DNA from: SYIM01 sp041182885
Lineage (GTDB): Bacteria; Pseudomonadota; Gammaproteobacteria; Burkholderiales; Burkholderiaceae_E
Length of the DNA stretch: 64,000 nucleotides
Direction of reading: 5' to 3'
Assembly (NCBI GenBank): GCA_049423065.1
Contig: JBMSQB010000002.1
Location: 62,001 to 126,000, forward strand
In this document: piece after piece, positions 8,376 through 16,944 of the stretch
Numbering within the stretch: position 1 is the stretch's first letter
Layout of the letters: each line of letters opens with the position of its first letter
Translations under genes and position numbers: made by a program
Notes under the pieces: generated by a model
Databases searched by the model: none
Told to the model about the DNA's origin: nothing
Seen by the model: the letters and a program-made list of their open reading frames with translations, nothing else

Positions 8376-9314
8376 TCAGTGCTCGCGCACCGCGCGCGGC
8401 GCGACGGCGCGGCCGTCAGGGGCCGGCGCCTGAAGCGGCGAGGACGCCACCCGCTGAACGCTCGCAGGCCCTTCGCTTGGCACCAGCCGGCGCGCTTCCG
8501 ACAGCACGAGCGACCGCAGCAGCGCCTCGCCTGGGCACGCGGGGATACTCTCGATGGCACGCGCGATCAGCCGGTCGAAGTGAATCACCGCGCCGTCCAG
8601 ACCCAGCTCCTGCGCCGAACTCGGCCGACCCAGCAGCATGTCCTGCCCCACGGGTTTGCCAAGCAGCGCCGGGTCGGAGATGACATCGCGGATATCGTCG
8701 GCGACCTGGTAGGCCTCGCCGAGATTGGCACCCAGGGCAAACCAGTCATGACCATCGGCACCGGCCGCGGCCGCGCCGCCCGCAGTGGCCGCAGAGAACA
8801 GCGCGCCGGTTTTGGCACGCTGATACTGATCGAGCCGGGCACTGGGTTCACACTCCCACGCCTGCCCCGCAACGATGCCGTCGGGCGGGCCCACGCCCTC
8901 GTCAAGCCAGCGCATGACCGTGGCGAGCCGCTCGGGGTGACGGCTGCCGGCGCGCGCCAGCTCGCGAAAAGCCATCACGATAAGTGCATCGCCCGAGAGC
9001 ACCGCCAGCCGCTCGCCGAAGGCCCGGTGCACCGAAGGCAGGCCCCGCCGGGTGTCGGCGTTGTCAAAGCAGGGAAGATCATCGTGCACCAGCGATGCGC
9101 AGTGCAGAAGCTCGAGCGCAGCCGCCATGGCATCAGCCAGTGCGGGATCATCGTCGCCACAGGCCAGCGCCACCGCCAGGCACAACTGCGGACGAATTCG
9201 GGCGCCGCCCGGGAATACGGCATGCTGCATGGCCTGCTGCAACCGGGGCGGGGCACCCGCGCATCGGAGCAGACTGCGCGAAAGCGCGCCTTCGATTCGA
9301 TTGAGGAGTGGCAT
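8376..9314 (-). CDS. crtE: Geranylgeranyl diphosphate synthase
   Basis: This 312-residue isoprenyl diphosphate synthase makes the C20 precursor for carotenoids and the bacteriochlorophyll tail. The first aspartate-rich motif is HDDLPCFDNADTRRG and the second is DDIRD. I chose ATG 9314 because AAGGGAG lies about 9 nt upstream; a TTG 36 bp earlier would add 12 residues and run into the promoter. The gene diverges from bchO across PpsR boxes. Confidence 0.94.
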   Translation of the reverse strand: MPLLNRIEGALSRSLLRCAGAPPRLQQAMQHAVFPGGARIRPQLCLAVALACGDDDPALADAMAAALELLHCASLVHDDLPCFDNADTRRGLPSVHRAFGERLAVLSGDALIVMAFRELARAGSRHPERLATVMRWLDEGVGPPDGIVAGQAWECEPSARLDQYQRAKTGALFSAATAGGAAAAGADGHDWFALGANLGEAYQVADDIRDVISDPALLGKPVGQDMLLGRPSSAQELGLDGAVIHFDRLIARAIESIPACPGEALLRSLVLSEARRLVPSEGPASVQRVASSPLQAPAPDGRAVAPRAVREH

Positions 9315-9331
9315 GAGGGATCTCCCTTGAA

Positions 9332-9349
9332 TGTAACGTACACTTGTCA
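9332..9349. promoter_or_regulatory. Imperfect PpsR/CrtJ box in the crtE-bchO divergent region
   Basis: TGTAACGTACACTTGTCA fits TGT-N12-ACA with one mismatch in the last triplet. It begins 25 bp from the perfect box at 9357, the same offset as in the bchC pair. Confidence 0.4.
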
Positions 9350-10285
9350 CTTATTGTGTCCTCTACACTAGACACTTGGCTGCAGCACGTCAACCGGCGC
9401 ATCCCGCGCCGGCTGGTGGCGTTCGAGCGCCGCTGTGGCGAGACCATCTGGTCGGGGTGGCGCAGCGCCGAGTTCCCCGAGACCGGCGCCACGCTTTTGC
9501 TCCTTCACGGCACCGGCGGCGCCCGGCACAGCTGGGCCCCGGTCCTCGAGCGGCTGGACCCCTCCATTGGCGTGCTGGTCCCGGATCTCTCGGGGCACGG
9601 CGCGACCCGCTGCTTCGGGCATTCCCGGCACGGGCTCAATGACATCGCCGCCGAGCTTCTTGAACTGCTGCGCGCCGAGGGGCTTGCACGGCTCGACCTG
9701 GTGGCCGGCCATTCCGCCGGCGCAGCGCTCGCCCTGACGCTGGCACTGGGTCGCCCTGAGGGCCTCCGGATCCAGGCTCTGCTCGGTATCGCACCCTCGC
9801 TCGTGCCACCCCCCGCGGTGTACACGCTGATGCTGGGGCCGCTACTCGCACCGCTGGTCGGCTCTGCGCTGAGCGTCAATGCCACCGCCGCGCTCGCCCG
9901 GTCGACCGGGCTGGTTGATCGGCTGCTTGATTCCACTGCCTCGGTGATCGACGCCGAGCAGCGCGAGGCCTACCGCCTGCTGTTTGGCGACACCGGCCAT
10001 GTCCGCGGCGCGATCCAGTTCATGGCGGCCACCGACCTTCCCGGTCTGCTCGCGCGCCTGCCGCAGCTGCCGGCCCAGACGATCGCGACCGGGTTTCTGG
10101 TCGCCGACGACGACCCGTGGATTCCCGTCAAGGCACTGATGCCGATTCTTGCCGATCGACTGCCGGGCGCCGCGATCGAACGGATGCGGGGCGGCCACAT
10201 GCTTCCCGAAGCAGCACCTCAGCGGGTGGCGGCAGCGATCGAATCCCTGATTGCCCGGGCTCGCGCAAACGGCATCGGGACATAG
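9344..10285 (+). CDS. bchO: Magnesium chelatase-associated alpha/beta hydrolase
   Basis: This alpha/beta-hydrolase protein has up to 313 residues and is assigned to BchO by fold and position beside bchD and bchI. The oxyanion region is LLLLHGTGGARHSW, the nucleophile elbow is GHSAGAAL, and RGGHMLPEA carries the late histidine. The exact role of BchO in magnesium insertion is not settled. The start is uncertain: TTG 9344, GTG 9356 and GTG 9416 are possible and none has a good ribosome site; the first would place the PpsR box inside the gene. Its 3' end overlaps bchD tail-to-tail by 67 bp. Confidence 0.8.
   Translation: MSLIVSSTLDTWLQHVNRRIPRRLVAFERRCGETIWSGWRSAEFPETGATLLLLHGTGGARHSWAPVLERLDPSIGVLVPDLSGHGATRCFGHSRHGLNDIAAELLELLRAEGLARLDLVAGHSAGAALALTLALGRPEGLRIQALLGIAPSLVPPPAVYTLMLGPLLAPLVGSALSVNATAALARSTGLVDRLLDSTASVIDAEQREAYRLLFGDTGHVRGAIQFMAATDLPGLLARLPQLPAQTIATGFLVADDDPWIPVKALMPILADRLPGAAIERMRGGHMLPEAAPQRVAAAIESLIARARANGIGT
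9357..9374. promoter_or_regulatory. PpsR/CrtJ box at the crtE promoter
   Basis: TGTCCTCTACACTAGACA is an exact TGT-N12-ACA match and overlaps the predicted crtE -10 element. It also lies within or just before the start of bchO, so one site could control both directions. Confidence 0.8.
9365..9393 (-). promoter_or_regulatory. Predicted crtE promoter
   Basis: On the minus strand TTGACG (9393-9388) and TAGTGT (9370-9365) are separated by 17 bp. The predicted start near 9358 gives a leader of about 44 nt before the crtE ATG. The -10 element is weak, as expected for a regulated promoter. Confidence 0.5.
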
Positions 10286-12186
10286 CGCGCAGCGAGCGCC
10301 ACCGCAAGTGCCTGCGCGGCAGGCTCGGGGCGGACCGAGGTATCGATCAGCACCCGATGGGTCGCCAGGGGCGCGAGTTCGCGCGCCACGCGTCGTGCCT
10401 CATCGGCGGCGCGTTCACGCCCAGGAAGACCGTCGCGAGAGAGATTGGCACGGCCATCGGTCAGCACCACCACGGTCACGTCGTCACCCGAGCGGTCGAG
10501 TTGCGCAGCCACGCGCGCGGCCAGTTCGAACCCGGCTGCGATCGGGCTCCCACCACCACCGGGAAGCGCGGTGAGTGCGCGCCGCGCGGCCACCAGCGAG
10601 CGCGTGGGAGGCAGGAGCAGCTCCGCCCCCGCGCCCCGGAACGAGACCAGCGCGACGCGATCGCGACGGACATAGCAGTCGGCGAGCAGCAGCTCCACCG
10701 CGCCCTTGGCCTCGGCGAGTCGCTGCAGCGCCGTGGAACCCGATGCGTCAACGACGAACACCGTGGTGCTGCCGCGCCGCTTTCGCTCGCGGTGCACATG
10801 AAGGTCATCCGGATGAAACCGGACTGGCTGGCGCGCGGCCGGCCTGCTGGCAGGCGCGCGAGGCCCGGCGCCCGCCGCATCAGCCCTTTGCGTGGACGCT
10901 TGCCGCAAACGCTGCCAGGGAAGCGCAGCGCGAAGGGTGGCGAGCAAATGCACCCGTTCCTGCCCGCGCGGACGGCCACGGCGGGCGCCCACCGAGCGGG
11001 CGCGGCCGCGCCCCTTGGCGGACTCGCGACCGCTGCCGGCGCCGCGCGCAGCCGCGGCGCGTGCGCCGATCTGGGAAGCGATCATGGCGAGCAAGCCAGG
11101 CGGCAACGCAGAGAGCGCAGCCTCGACCAGCCGTTCAGACGCGCCGTCGGGAAGCGACGTCGGATCGGGATCGGTCGGATCAGCGGGCGACTCGGCATGC
11201 TGCGGCCCAGGGTCCGAGGGTGTTTCTGGTGGATCGGGCTCGCTGGGCGAATCGGGTGAATCAGGGGGGTCGGGCCGGGCTGGCGGCTCAGGCTGCTCGG
11301 GCGCGCGCTCTTCGTCAGGCTCCGCCATCATCGGCATCACCCGCGCCCGGGGCAGCAGCACCTGCCGGATGGCGAGCGCGAGGTCGCTGTCGCGCGGCTC
11401 GAGCGTATCGCTGGCCGCCTCACCTGCCGCCTCACCTGCCGCGGGCGCCCGCCTGGCTTCGGCCGCACTCATCCGGGCAAGCATCGAGGCCTGCTCGACC
11501 CGGCGCATTGAATCAATGCCGAACAGCATCGCGGCGCGGCACAACTCGAGCAACCCGCGCTCCCCACTCGGGGCGGGCGCCACCGGCCGAACGGCTGCCA
11601 GCCGCCGGGCTGCACCCCGCGGGGCGCGCGCAAGTTCAGCCAGCGCATCGAGGCTTCGCCACGGCGACTCATCACGCATGTCAAGCGACAGCGCGAGCCG
11701 ATCAAGCAGCACCGCGGGCGGCCCCTCTTCGTCAGGCAAGGACTCGTCCAGCAAAATCAACGCAATTTGCCGGGCATCGAGCGCGGCCGCCAGGCGCGCC
11801 GCGAGCCCAGGCGAGACCCGCTCCGCGCGTTGCAGCACCACCACGCCGCCGGCAAACCGCGCAAGGAGTCCGGGCCGCGCCACGGGACGCCCGAGGCGCA
11901 GGCTCTCGGCCAGGTCGGTACCGGTCTCAAGCTGATCAGGGTCGGTGTGATGCGGCAGCGCATGCCAGCCCGCCAACTGCCCGCGGGCTGCGCTTTCACA
12001 CGCCCGGCGCAGCCAACCGAGAAGGGCGTGCCGCCTTGGCCCATGCCAGCCACGCAGATGCAATCCGCCAAAGTTCAAGGGCGCGCGCGAGAAGAGCTCG
12101 AGCGCGCGCAGCGCGTCGTCAACGGGGTCGATCGGCGTCTGGCCCTTCGCGGGCGGCGTGCGCGGCACGGCGGGACCGCTCATCAC
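10219..12186 (-). CDS. bchD: Magnesium chelatase subunit D
   Basis: This 655-residue subunit of the chelatase inserts Mg into protoporphyrin IX. The N-terminal AAA-like part (about 1-280) lacks a canonical Walker A motif. A Pro/Asp/Glu-rich linker follows at about 289-350, then a basic stretch at 378-410, then a von Willebrand A/integrin-I domain whose MIDAS motif DASGS is at about 480-484. It works with BchI and BchH. It follows bchI by 20 bp, and its 3' end runs 67 bp into the opposing bchO. Confidence 0.95.
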   Translation of the reverse strand: MMSGPAVPRTPPAKGQTPIDPVDDALRALELFSRAPLNFGGLHLRGWHGPRRHALLGWLRRACESAARGQLAGWHALPHHTDPDQLETGTDLAESLRLGRPVARPGLLARFAGGVVVLQRAERVSPGLAARLAAALDARQIALILLDESLPDEEGPPAVLLDRLALSLDMRDESPWRSLDALAELARAPRGAARRLAAVRPVAPAPSGERGLLELCRAAMLFGIDSMRRVEQASMLARMSAAEARRAPAAGEAAGEAASDTLEPRDSDLALAIRQVLLPRARVMPMMAEPDEERAPEQPEPPARPDPPDSPDSPSEPDPPETPSDPGPQHAESPADPTDPDPTSLPDGASERLVEAALSALPPGLLAMIASQIGARAAAARGAGSGRESAKGRGRARSVGARRGRPRGQERVHLLATLRAALPWQRLRQASTQRADAAGAGPRAPASRPAARQPVRFHPDDLHVHRERKRRGSTTVFVVDASGSTALQRLAEAKGAVELLLADCYVRRDRVALVSFRGAGAELLLPPTRSLVAARRALTALPGGGGSPIAAGFELAARVAAQLDRSGDDVTVVVLTDGRANLSRDGLPGRERAADEARRVARELAPLATHRVLIDTSVRPEPAAQALAVALAARYVPMPFARARAIRDSIAAATR

Positions 12187-12206
12187 TGAACCACCGGAGG
12201 CGCCGC

Positions 12207-13244
12207 CTAGGGAGCGGTCGCGCCCAGCACCTGCTCAATGGCCCGCGCCACCCGCGCCGACGAATCGGTTTCGTCGAGCGGATCGCGCCGCAGGCGATGG
12301 CGAAGCGCCATGGGCGCAACCTCGATCAGATGTTCACGCGCCACCGCCCGACGCCCGTCGAGCGCAGCCGCTGCCTTGGCTGCCCGCATGAGCGCAAGCT
12401 CGCCGCGCAAGCCATCGGTGCCCAGTTGCTGACAGAGCGCCGCCGCCTGCCTGAGGAGCACGTCGTCAAAGACAATGCGATCCAGCGCACGCCGGGCCGC
12501 GACCAGCTGCGCGCGCAGCGCCGCCTCCGCGCCTTGATGGTTGGCACAGAACGCCTCGGGATCTCGTTCGAACGCCTCTCGCCGCCGCACAACGTCCACC
12601 CGCTGATCGAGGTCCTGGGGCGTTCGCACTTCAACCGCAAGCCCGAACCGGTCGAGCAACTGCGGCCGAAGCTCACCCTCCTCGGGATTACCGCTTCCCA
12701 CCAGGACAAAGCGGGCCGGATGAACAACGCTCAGGCTTTCGCGCTCGATCCGGTTTTCTCCGGAGGCCGCGACATCAATGAGCAGATCGACCAGGTGGTC
12801 CTCCAGCAGATTCACCTCGTCGATATACAGAAACCCCCGGTTCGCGCGCGCGAGCAAACCGGGTTCATAGACCTTCTCGCCGGAGACCATCAGCCGCTCG
12901 AGATCCAGTGCACCCAGGATGCGGTCTTCGGTGGCCCCCAGTGGCAGGTCAACCACCGGCACGGGCACCTCCAGGGCAGCCGGACGGGCCCGCGACTTTC
13001 CGGTGCAGCGCTCGCACAGCCCGGCCGTGGCGCGCGGCTCGCAGCGGTAAGCGCATGCCACCGCACGGATCGGCGGCAGCACGGCAGCAAGCGCCCGAAC
13101 CGCAGTGGATTTGCCGGTGCCGCGGTCGCCCAGAATCAGCACGCCGCCCACCAGCGGATCAATTGCGGCGATCAGCAGGCCGCGCTGCATCTCGCGCTGG
13201 CCCACCAGCGCGGTAAACGGAAACACCGGACGAGAGCGGGTCAT
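12207..13244 (-). CDS. bchI: Magnesium chelatase ATPase subunit I
   Basis: This 345-residue AAA+ ATPase forms a ring with BchD and powers Mg insertion into protoporphyrin IX. Walker A GDRGTGKST is at residues 39-47 and Walker B FLYIDEVNLL begins near 138. The length is normal for BchI. Its start overlaps the stop of the upstream small membrane gene by four bases, so the three genes form an operon. Confidence 0.97.
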   Translation of the reverse strand: MTRSRPVFPFTALVGQREMQRGLLIAAIDPLVGGVLILGDRGTGKSTAVRALAAVLPPIRAVACAYRCEPRATAGLCERCTGKSRARPAALEVPVPVVDLPLGATEDRILGALDLERLMVSGEKVYEPGLLARANRGFLYIDEVNLLEDHLVDLLIDVAASGENRIERESLSVVHPARFVLVGSGNPEEGELRPQLLDRFGLAVEVRTPQDLDQRVDVVRRREAFERDPEAFCANHQGAEAALRAQLVAARRALDRIVFDDVLLRQAAALCQQLGTDGLRGELALMRAAKAAAALDGRRAVAREHLIEVAPMALRHRLRRDPLDETDSSARVARAIEQVLGATAP

Positions 13245-13540
13245 TGCGGCGCCTGAGCAGGAAACGGGGCGATCGGGCGCGGCCAGCGCCGGACCAGATC
13301 GAGCACGTGAAGAACACCGGAGATCGCGAGCAGCGCGAGTGTGGCTGGTTCAAGCGGGCCATGCAGATTGAGGCGACACAGCAGCATGAGTGCCATGCCT
13401 GCGCCCAGACCCGGCGCGAGGTCGGCGGGCGATGGCCCGAGGCCACGCGCGCGGTGCAGCCACCACAGGCCGGCCCACTCGATCAGCAGCCCGGCGATCA
13501 CCAGATCGAGCACCCAGGGGCCCGGCAACCAGGCAGTCAC
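13241..13540 (-). CDS. Small membrane protein heading the bchI-bchD operon
   Basis: This 99-residue hydrophobic protein has about three predicted membrane segments (around residues 8-28, 45-58 and 66-83). I do not recognise the family. It starts with GTG after a GGAG about 10 nt upstream and overlaps bchI by four bases. It lies directly behind a promoter with a PpsR-like box, so a role in pigment synthesis or assembly is inferred from position alone. Confidence 0.75.
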   Translation of the reverse strand: MTAWLPGPWVLDLVIAGLLIEWAGLWWLHRARGLGPSPADLAPGLGAGMALMLLCRLNLHGPLEPATLALLAISGVLHVLDLVRRWPRPIAPFPAQAPQ

Positions 13541-13572
13541 GTCGTGATCACTCCGCAGCGGGGAAGATCCTG

Positions 13573-13600
13573 ATTATGAACGCTGGACCGGAATCGTCAA
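13573..13600 (-). promoter_or_regulatory. Promoter for the 99-aa gene-bchI-bchD operon
   Basis: On the minus strand TTGACG (13600-13595) is followed after 16 bp by CATAAT (13578-13573), a good sigma-70 pair. It lies in the 81-bp gap after mnmA. Confidence 0.65.
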
Positions 13601-13612
13601 CTTTTCGCGACA
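13595..13612. promoter_or_regulatory. PpsR/CrtJ-like box at the bchI operon promoter
   Basis: On the minus strand TGTCGCGAAAAGTTGACG fits TGT-N12-ACA with one mismatch in the last base. It overlaps the -35 element, a good position for repression. No second box was found at the 25-bp offset. Confidence 0.45.
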
Positions 13613-13621
13613 GTTTGCGAG

Positions 13622-14845
13622 TCAGTGAAACGAGTCGATCACCCCGCCCCCCAGACAGACTTCGCCGTCGTAGAGCACCGCACTTTGACCCGGCGTGACC
13701 GCCCATTGCGGCGCCTCAAAGCGGAGGCAGAAGGCGACCTCACCGGCAGGAGCAGGTACCCCGGTTGCCACGCCGTCGGCGCCTCCGCCGAGGCGAGGCG
13801 CACCAGCGGTTGTGGCGGCATCGGGCACGGCGAGCGCACAAGGAGAATCAGCCTGACGATAACGGGTCTTCGCGCCATAGGCGGCCGCGAGATCGGGCGC
13901 CCCGCCCGAGATCCAGTGCGCATCGGTGGCACGCAACCACCGGCTGCAGAGGAGCGGGTGATCGTGGCCCTGCACCACTACCAGGGTATTGCTCTCCCGC
14001 CGCTTGGCCGCCACAAACCAGGGCTCACCCGACCCGCCGCGCGCCCCGCCGATGCCGATGCCCTTGCGCTGACCCAGCGTGTAGAACGCAAGCCCCACGT
14101 GCTCGCCAATCCGCCGCCCGTGATCATCCACGATCGGCCCTGGCTCGGTGGGCAAATAACGATTCAGGAACTCGCGAAACGGCCGCTCGCCGATAAAGCA
14201 GATGCCGGTTGAATCTTTCTTGGTGGCGTTGGGCAGACCAAGCCGCGCCGCGATCTCTCGCACCTCGCGCTTGGCGAGCGCACCCACCGGAAAGAGCGCG
14301 CGCGACAACTGCTCCTGACTCAGCCGGTGCAGGAAGTAGCTCTGATCCTTGCCGGCGTCCAGACCCCGCAGCAGTTCAAATCGCGGCGAGGCGCCCGACT
14401 GCTCGACCCGCCGCACCCGCGCATAGTGCCCGGTGGCAATGCGCTCGGCGCCCAGCCGCATGGCGTGGTCGAGAAAGGCCTTGAACTTGATTTCCGCGTT
14501 GCAGAGCACATCCGGGTTGGGCGTGCGTCCGGCGCGGTATTCGGCGAGGAAGGCGGCAAACACCCGATCACGATATTCGCCAGCGAAATTCACCGCCTCG
14601 ATGTCGATGCCGATGACATCGGCGACGCTCGCTGCATCGATCCAGTCCTGCCGGCTGGAACAGTATTCGTCGTTGTCGTCGTCTTCCCAGTTCTTCATGA
14701 AAAGACCGATCACCTCGCAGCCGCGCTCCTTGAGAAGCCAGGCCGTGACCGCAGAGTCGACGCCACCCGACAATCCCACGACCACACGCTCGCCGGGCTG
14801 CGCCTCGACCAGCGCGGTATGGCGCTCGTGCACGACTGCGCTCAT
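13622..14845 (-). CDS. mnmA: tRNA 2-thiouridine(34) synthase
   Basis: This 407-residue enzyme thiolates U34 in tRNAs for Lys, Glu and Gln. The ATP-binding PP-loop motif is [10 protein letters not shown] near residue 25. The catalytic cysteines are in [12 protein letters not shown] and TGICFIGER. An Ala/Gly/Pro-rich insert of about 30 residues interrupts the C-terminal beta-barrel domain at about 335-365, before the conserved [22 protein letters not shown]; this explains the extra length over the usual 360-370. It overlaps nudJ by four bases. Confidence 0.96.
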   Translation of the reverse strand: MSAVVHERHTALVEAQPGERVVVGLSGGVDSAVTAWLLKERGCEVIGLFMKNWEDDDNDEYCSSRQDWIDAASVADVIGIDIEAVNFAGEYRDRVFAAFLAEYRAGRTPNPDVLCNAEIKFKAFLDHAMRLGAERIATGHYARVRRVEQSGASPRFELLRGLDAGKDQSYFLHRLSQEQLSRALFPVGALAKREVREIAARLGLPNATKKDSTGICFIGERPFREFLNRYLPTEPGPIVDDHGRRIGEHVGLAFYTLGQRKGIGIGGARGGSGEPWFVAAKRRESNTLVVVQGHDHPLLCSRWLRATDAHWISGGAPDLAAAYGAKTRYRQADSPCALAVPDAATTAGAPRLGGGADGVATGVPAPAGEVAFCLRFEAPQWAVTPGQSAVLYDGEVCLGGGVIDSFH

Positions 14846-15357
14846 CCGATCTGCTGCGGCACAAGCGGCAGCCCGGCAAAGCTTGCATCGGCGCGCAGCA
14901 CCTCGGGATTGAAGCGCTGACCGGCCAGATAGTCATCGACCACCTGCATGACCAGCGGACTGCGATGCTCGGGAAGCCGCGCGCGAAGTTCGTCGGCGCT
15001 CAGCCAGTGGGTCGCGAGAATGCCCTGGTCGAGACTGCGACCGGCCTCGCGGGCACCGCCTGGCCGATCGGACAGACGACAGGCGAAGGCAAAGCGCAGG
15101 TAGGTGACATCGGTGCCGCTTGATTCGTGAACGAACCGGGCGAGGTAGACGCCAATCCCCGACACCACCTCGACATGATGGGCGGTTTCCTCGAGCGCCT
15201 CGCGCACCACGGCGCGAACCAGCGTTTCACCCGGATCGAGATGACCCGCCGGCTGGTTGAGACGCACACCCGCCACCGTTTTCTCCTCGATGACGAGAAA
15301 ACGCCCCTGATGTTCGATCACGGCAGCCACCGTGACGCTTGGTTTCCAGACGGACAT
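14842..15357 (-). CDS. nudJ: NUDIX hydrolase, NudJ-like
   Basis: This 171-residue NUDIX protein has the box [20 protein letters not shown], with Ala where the family often has the final Gly. NudJ-type enzymes hydrolyse nucleoside and thiamine pyrophosphates. The neighbour order nudJ-mnmA is shared with E. coli and supports the name. I chose ATG 15357 ([10 protein letters not shown]) over a TTG eight codons upstream. Confidence 0.85.
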   Translation of the reverse strand: MSVWKPSVTVAAVIEHQGRFLVIEEKTVAGVRLNQPAGHLDPGETLVRAVVREALEETAHHVEVVSGIGVYLARFVHESSGTDVTYLRFAFACRLSDRPGGAREAGRSLDQGILATHWLSADELRARLPEHRSPLVMQVVDDYLAGQRFNPEVLRADASFAGLPLVPQQIG

Positions 15358-15496
15358 GGCTCGGGAATGAAGCGTGGCCAAAGACCACAGATTTTACCCC
15401 GGCGCCCCGGCGGGCCGCGGGCCGCCGCGTGTAGACTCCGCCGTTTTGTCTGGCGCGGGCAGCCCTCGCCCGCAACAATCTTCCCAGGGAGTACGC

Positions 15497-16612
15497 ATGC
15501 GAATCGGCATCCCTGCCGAAACCCGCGACGGCGAGACGCGGGTCGCGGCCACAGCAGAAACGATCAAGAAACTGGCAGGTTCCGGTCATCAGGTGCTGGT
15601 CGAACGCGGCGCCGGCACCGCGGCCAGCCAGATTGATGCCGCACTGGAAGCGGCAGGCGCAACGCTGGTCGGCGCTGACGAAGCGCTCGCCGCCGAGATG
15701 GTGCTGAAGGTTCGTGCGCCGCAGGCGGCCGAACTCGCGAAAATGACGCCTGGCGCCGTGCTGGTGGGCATGCTCAACCCGTTCGATCGCGAGGGGCTGC
15801 AGGCACTGGCACAGGCCGGTCTCACCGCGTTCGCACTCGAGGCCGCGCCGCGCACCACGCGGGCGCAGAGCATGGACGTGCTGTCGTCCCAGGCCAACAT
15901 CGCCGGCTACAAGGCCGTGCTGCTCGCAGCCAGCGCCTATGGCCGCATGATGCCGATGCTCATGACCGCAGCGGGCACTGTCAAAGCTGCGCGCGTACTG
16001 ATTCTCGGGGCAGGCGTGGCGGGTCTTCAGGCGATTGCCACCGCCAAGCGGCTGGGCGCCGTGGTCGAGGCCTCGGACGTCCGCCCGGCAGTCAAGGAGC
16101 AGATCGAGTCACTGGGTGCCAAGTTCGTCGACGTGCCCTATGAAACCGATGAAGAGCGCGAAATCGCCAAGGGCGTGGGCGGCTATGCGCGCCCCATGCC
16201 CGAGAGCTGGATGAAGCGCCAGGCGCAAGCCGTGGCCGATCGCATGAAGCAGGCCGACATCGTGATCACCACGGCACTGATACCGGGTCGCAAGGCACCG
16301 GTGCTGGTGACCGAAGAGATGGTGCGCTCGATGAAGCCCGGGTCGGTGGTCCTCGACATGGCGGTCGAACAGGGCGGCAATTGCGCCATCAGCGAGCTCG
16401 GCCGCTGGGTGGTCAAGCATGGCGTGACCCTCATCGGACAGCCCAATCTGCCTGCCACCGTACCGGCCGATTCCTCGGCGCTCTACGCGCGCAACGTCAT
16501 CGATTTTCTGAAGCTCGTGTTCGACAAGGACGGCAAGTTCACCGTCAACCTCGAAGACGACATCGTGAAAGCCTGCCTGGTCACGCACGACGGCCAGGTT
16601 CTGCGGAGCTGA
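15497..16612 (+). CDS. pntAA: Proton-translocating transhydrogenase alpha subunit, NAD-binding part
   Basis: This 371-residue soluble domain I of the split transhydrogenase binds NAD(H). It begins MRIGIPAETRDGETRV, and a Rossmann motif VLILGAGVAGLQAIATAKRLGA lies near residue 165. The ATG at 15497 has CAGGGAG upstream. It passes hydride to NADP bound by PntB while protons cross the membrane. The three-gene form pntAA-AB-B is typical of many proteobacteria. Confidence 0.96.
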   Translation: MRIGIPAETRDGETRVAATAETIKKLAGSGHQVLVERGAGTAASQIDAALEAAGATLVGADEALAAEMVLKVRAPQAAELAKMTPGAVLVGMLNPFDREGLQALAQAGLTAFALEAAPRTTRAQSMDVLSSQANIAGYKAVLLAASAYGRMMPMLMTAAGTVKAARVLILGAGVAGLQAIATAKRLGAVVEASDVRPAVKEQIESLGAKFVDVPYETDEEREIAKGVGGYARPMPESWMKRQAQAVADRMKQADIVITTALIPGRKAPVLVTEEMVRSMKPGSVVLDMAVEQGGNCAISELGRWVVKHGVTLIGQPNLPATVPADSSALYARNVIDFLKLVFDKDGKFTVNLEDDIVKACLVTHDGQVLRS

Positions 16613-16616
16613 CAGC

Positions 16617-16931
16617 ATGGAAGCGATCAACCCCTTCGTGATCAACCTGATCATTTTCGTGCTGGCCATCTATGTCGGCTACCACGTGGTCTGGAATGTC
16701 ACCCCCGCGCTGCACACCCCGCTGATGGCGGTCACCAATGCGGTATCGGCCATCATCATCGTGGGCGCCATGCTGGCGGCTGCGCTCACCGAAACCGGGC
16801 TGGGCAAGGCCATGGGCGTGCTGGCCGTGGCGCTGGCTGCGGTCAACGTGTTCGGCGGCTTCCTGGTCACGCGACGGATGCTCGAGATGTTCAAAAAGAA
16901 AGAGCCCAAGTCCGGCTCTGCCAAGCACTGA
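16617..16931 (+). CDS. pntAB: Proton-translocating transhydrogenase membrane part of alpha
   Basis: This 104-residue protein has three to four hydrophobic helices and corresponds to the membrane segment of the alpha chain in enzymes where alpha is not split. It starts 4 bp after pntAA and ends 13 bp before pntB. With PntB it forms the proton channel. Confidence 0.95.
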   Translation: MEAINPFVINLIIFVLAIYVGYHVVWNVTPALHTPLMAVTNAVSAIIIVGAMLAAALTETGLGKAMGVLAVALAAVNVFGGFLVTRRMLEMFKKKEPKSGSAKH

Positions 16932-16944
16932 AAGGGGCGACACC

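Noticed and set aside
10575..13256. An 893-codon open frame on the plus strand opposite bchD and bchI, and similar long frames opposite bchZ, crtEF and dld
   Set aside because: They are Arg/Ala/Pro-rich translations antisense to clearly recognised genes, caused by high GC at third positions; no domain or ribosome site supports them.
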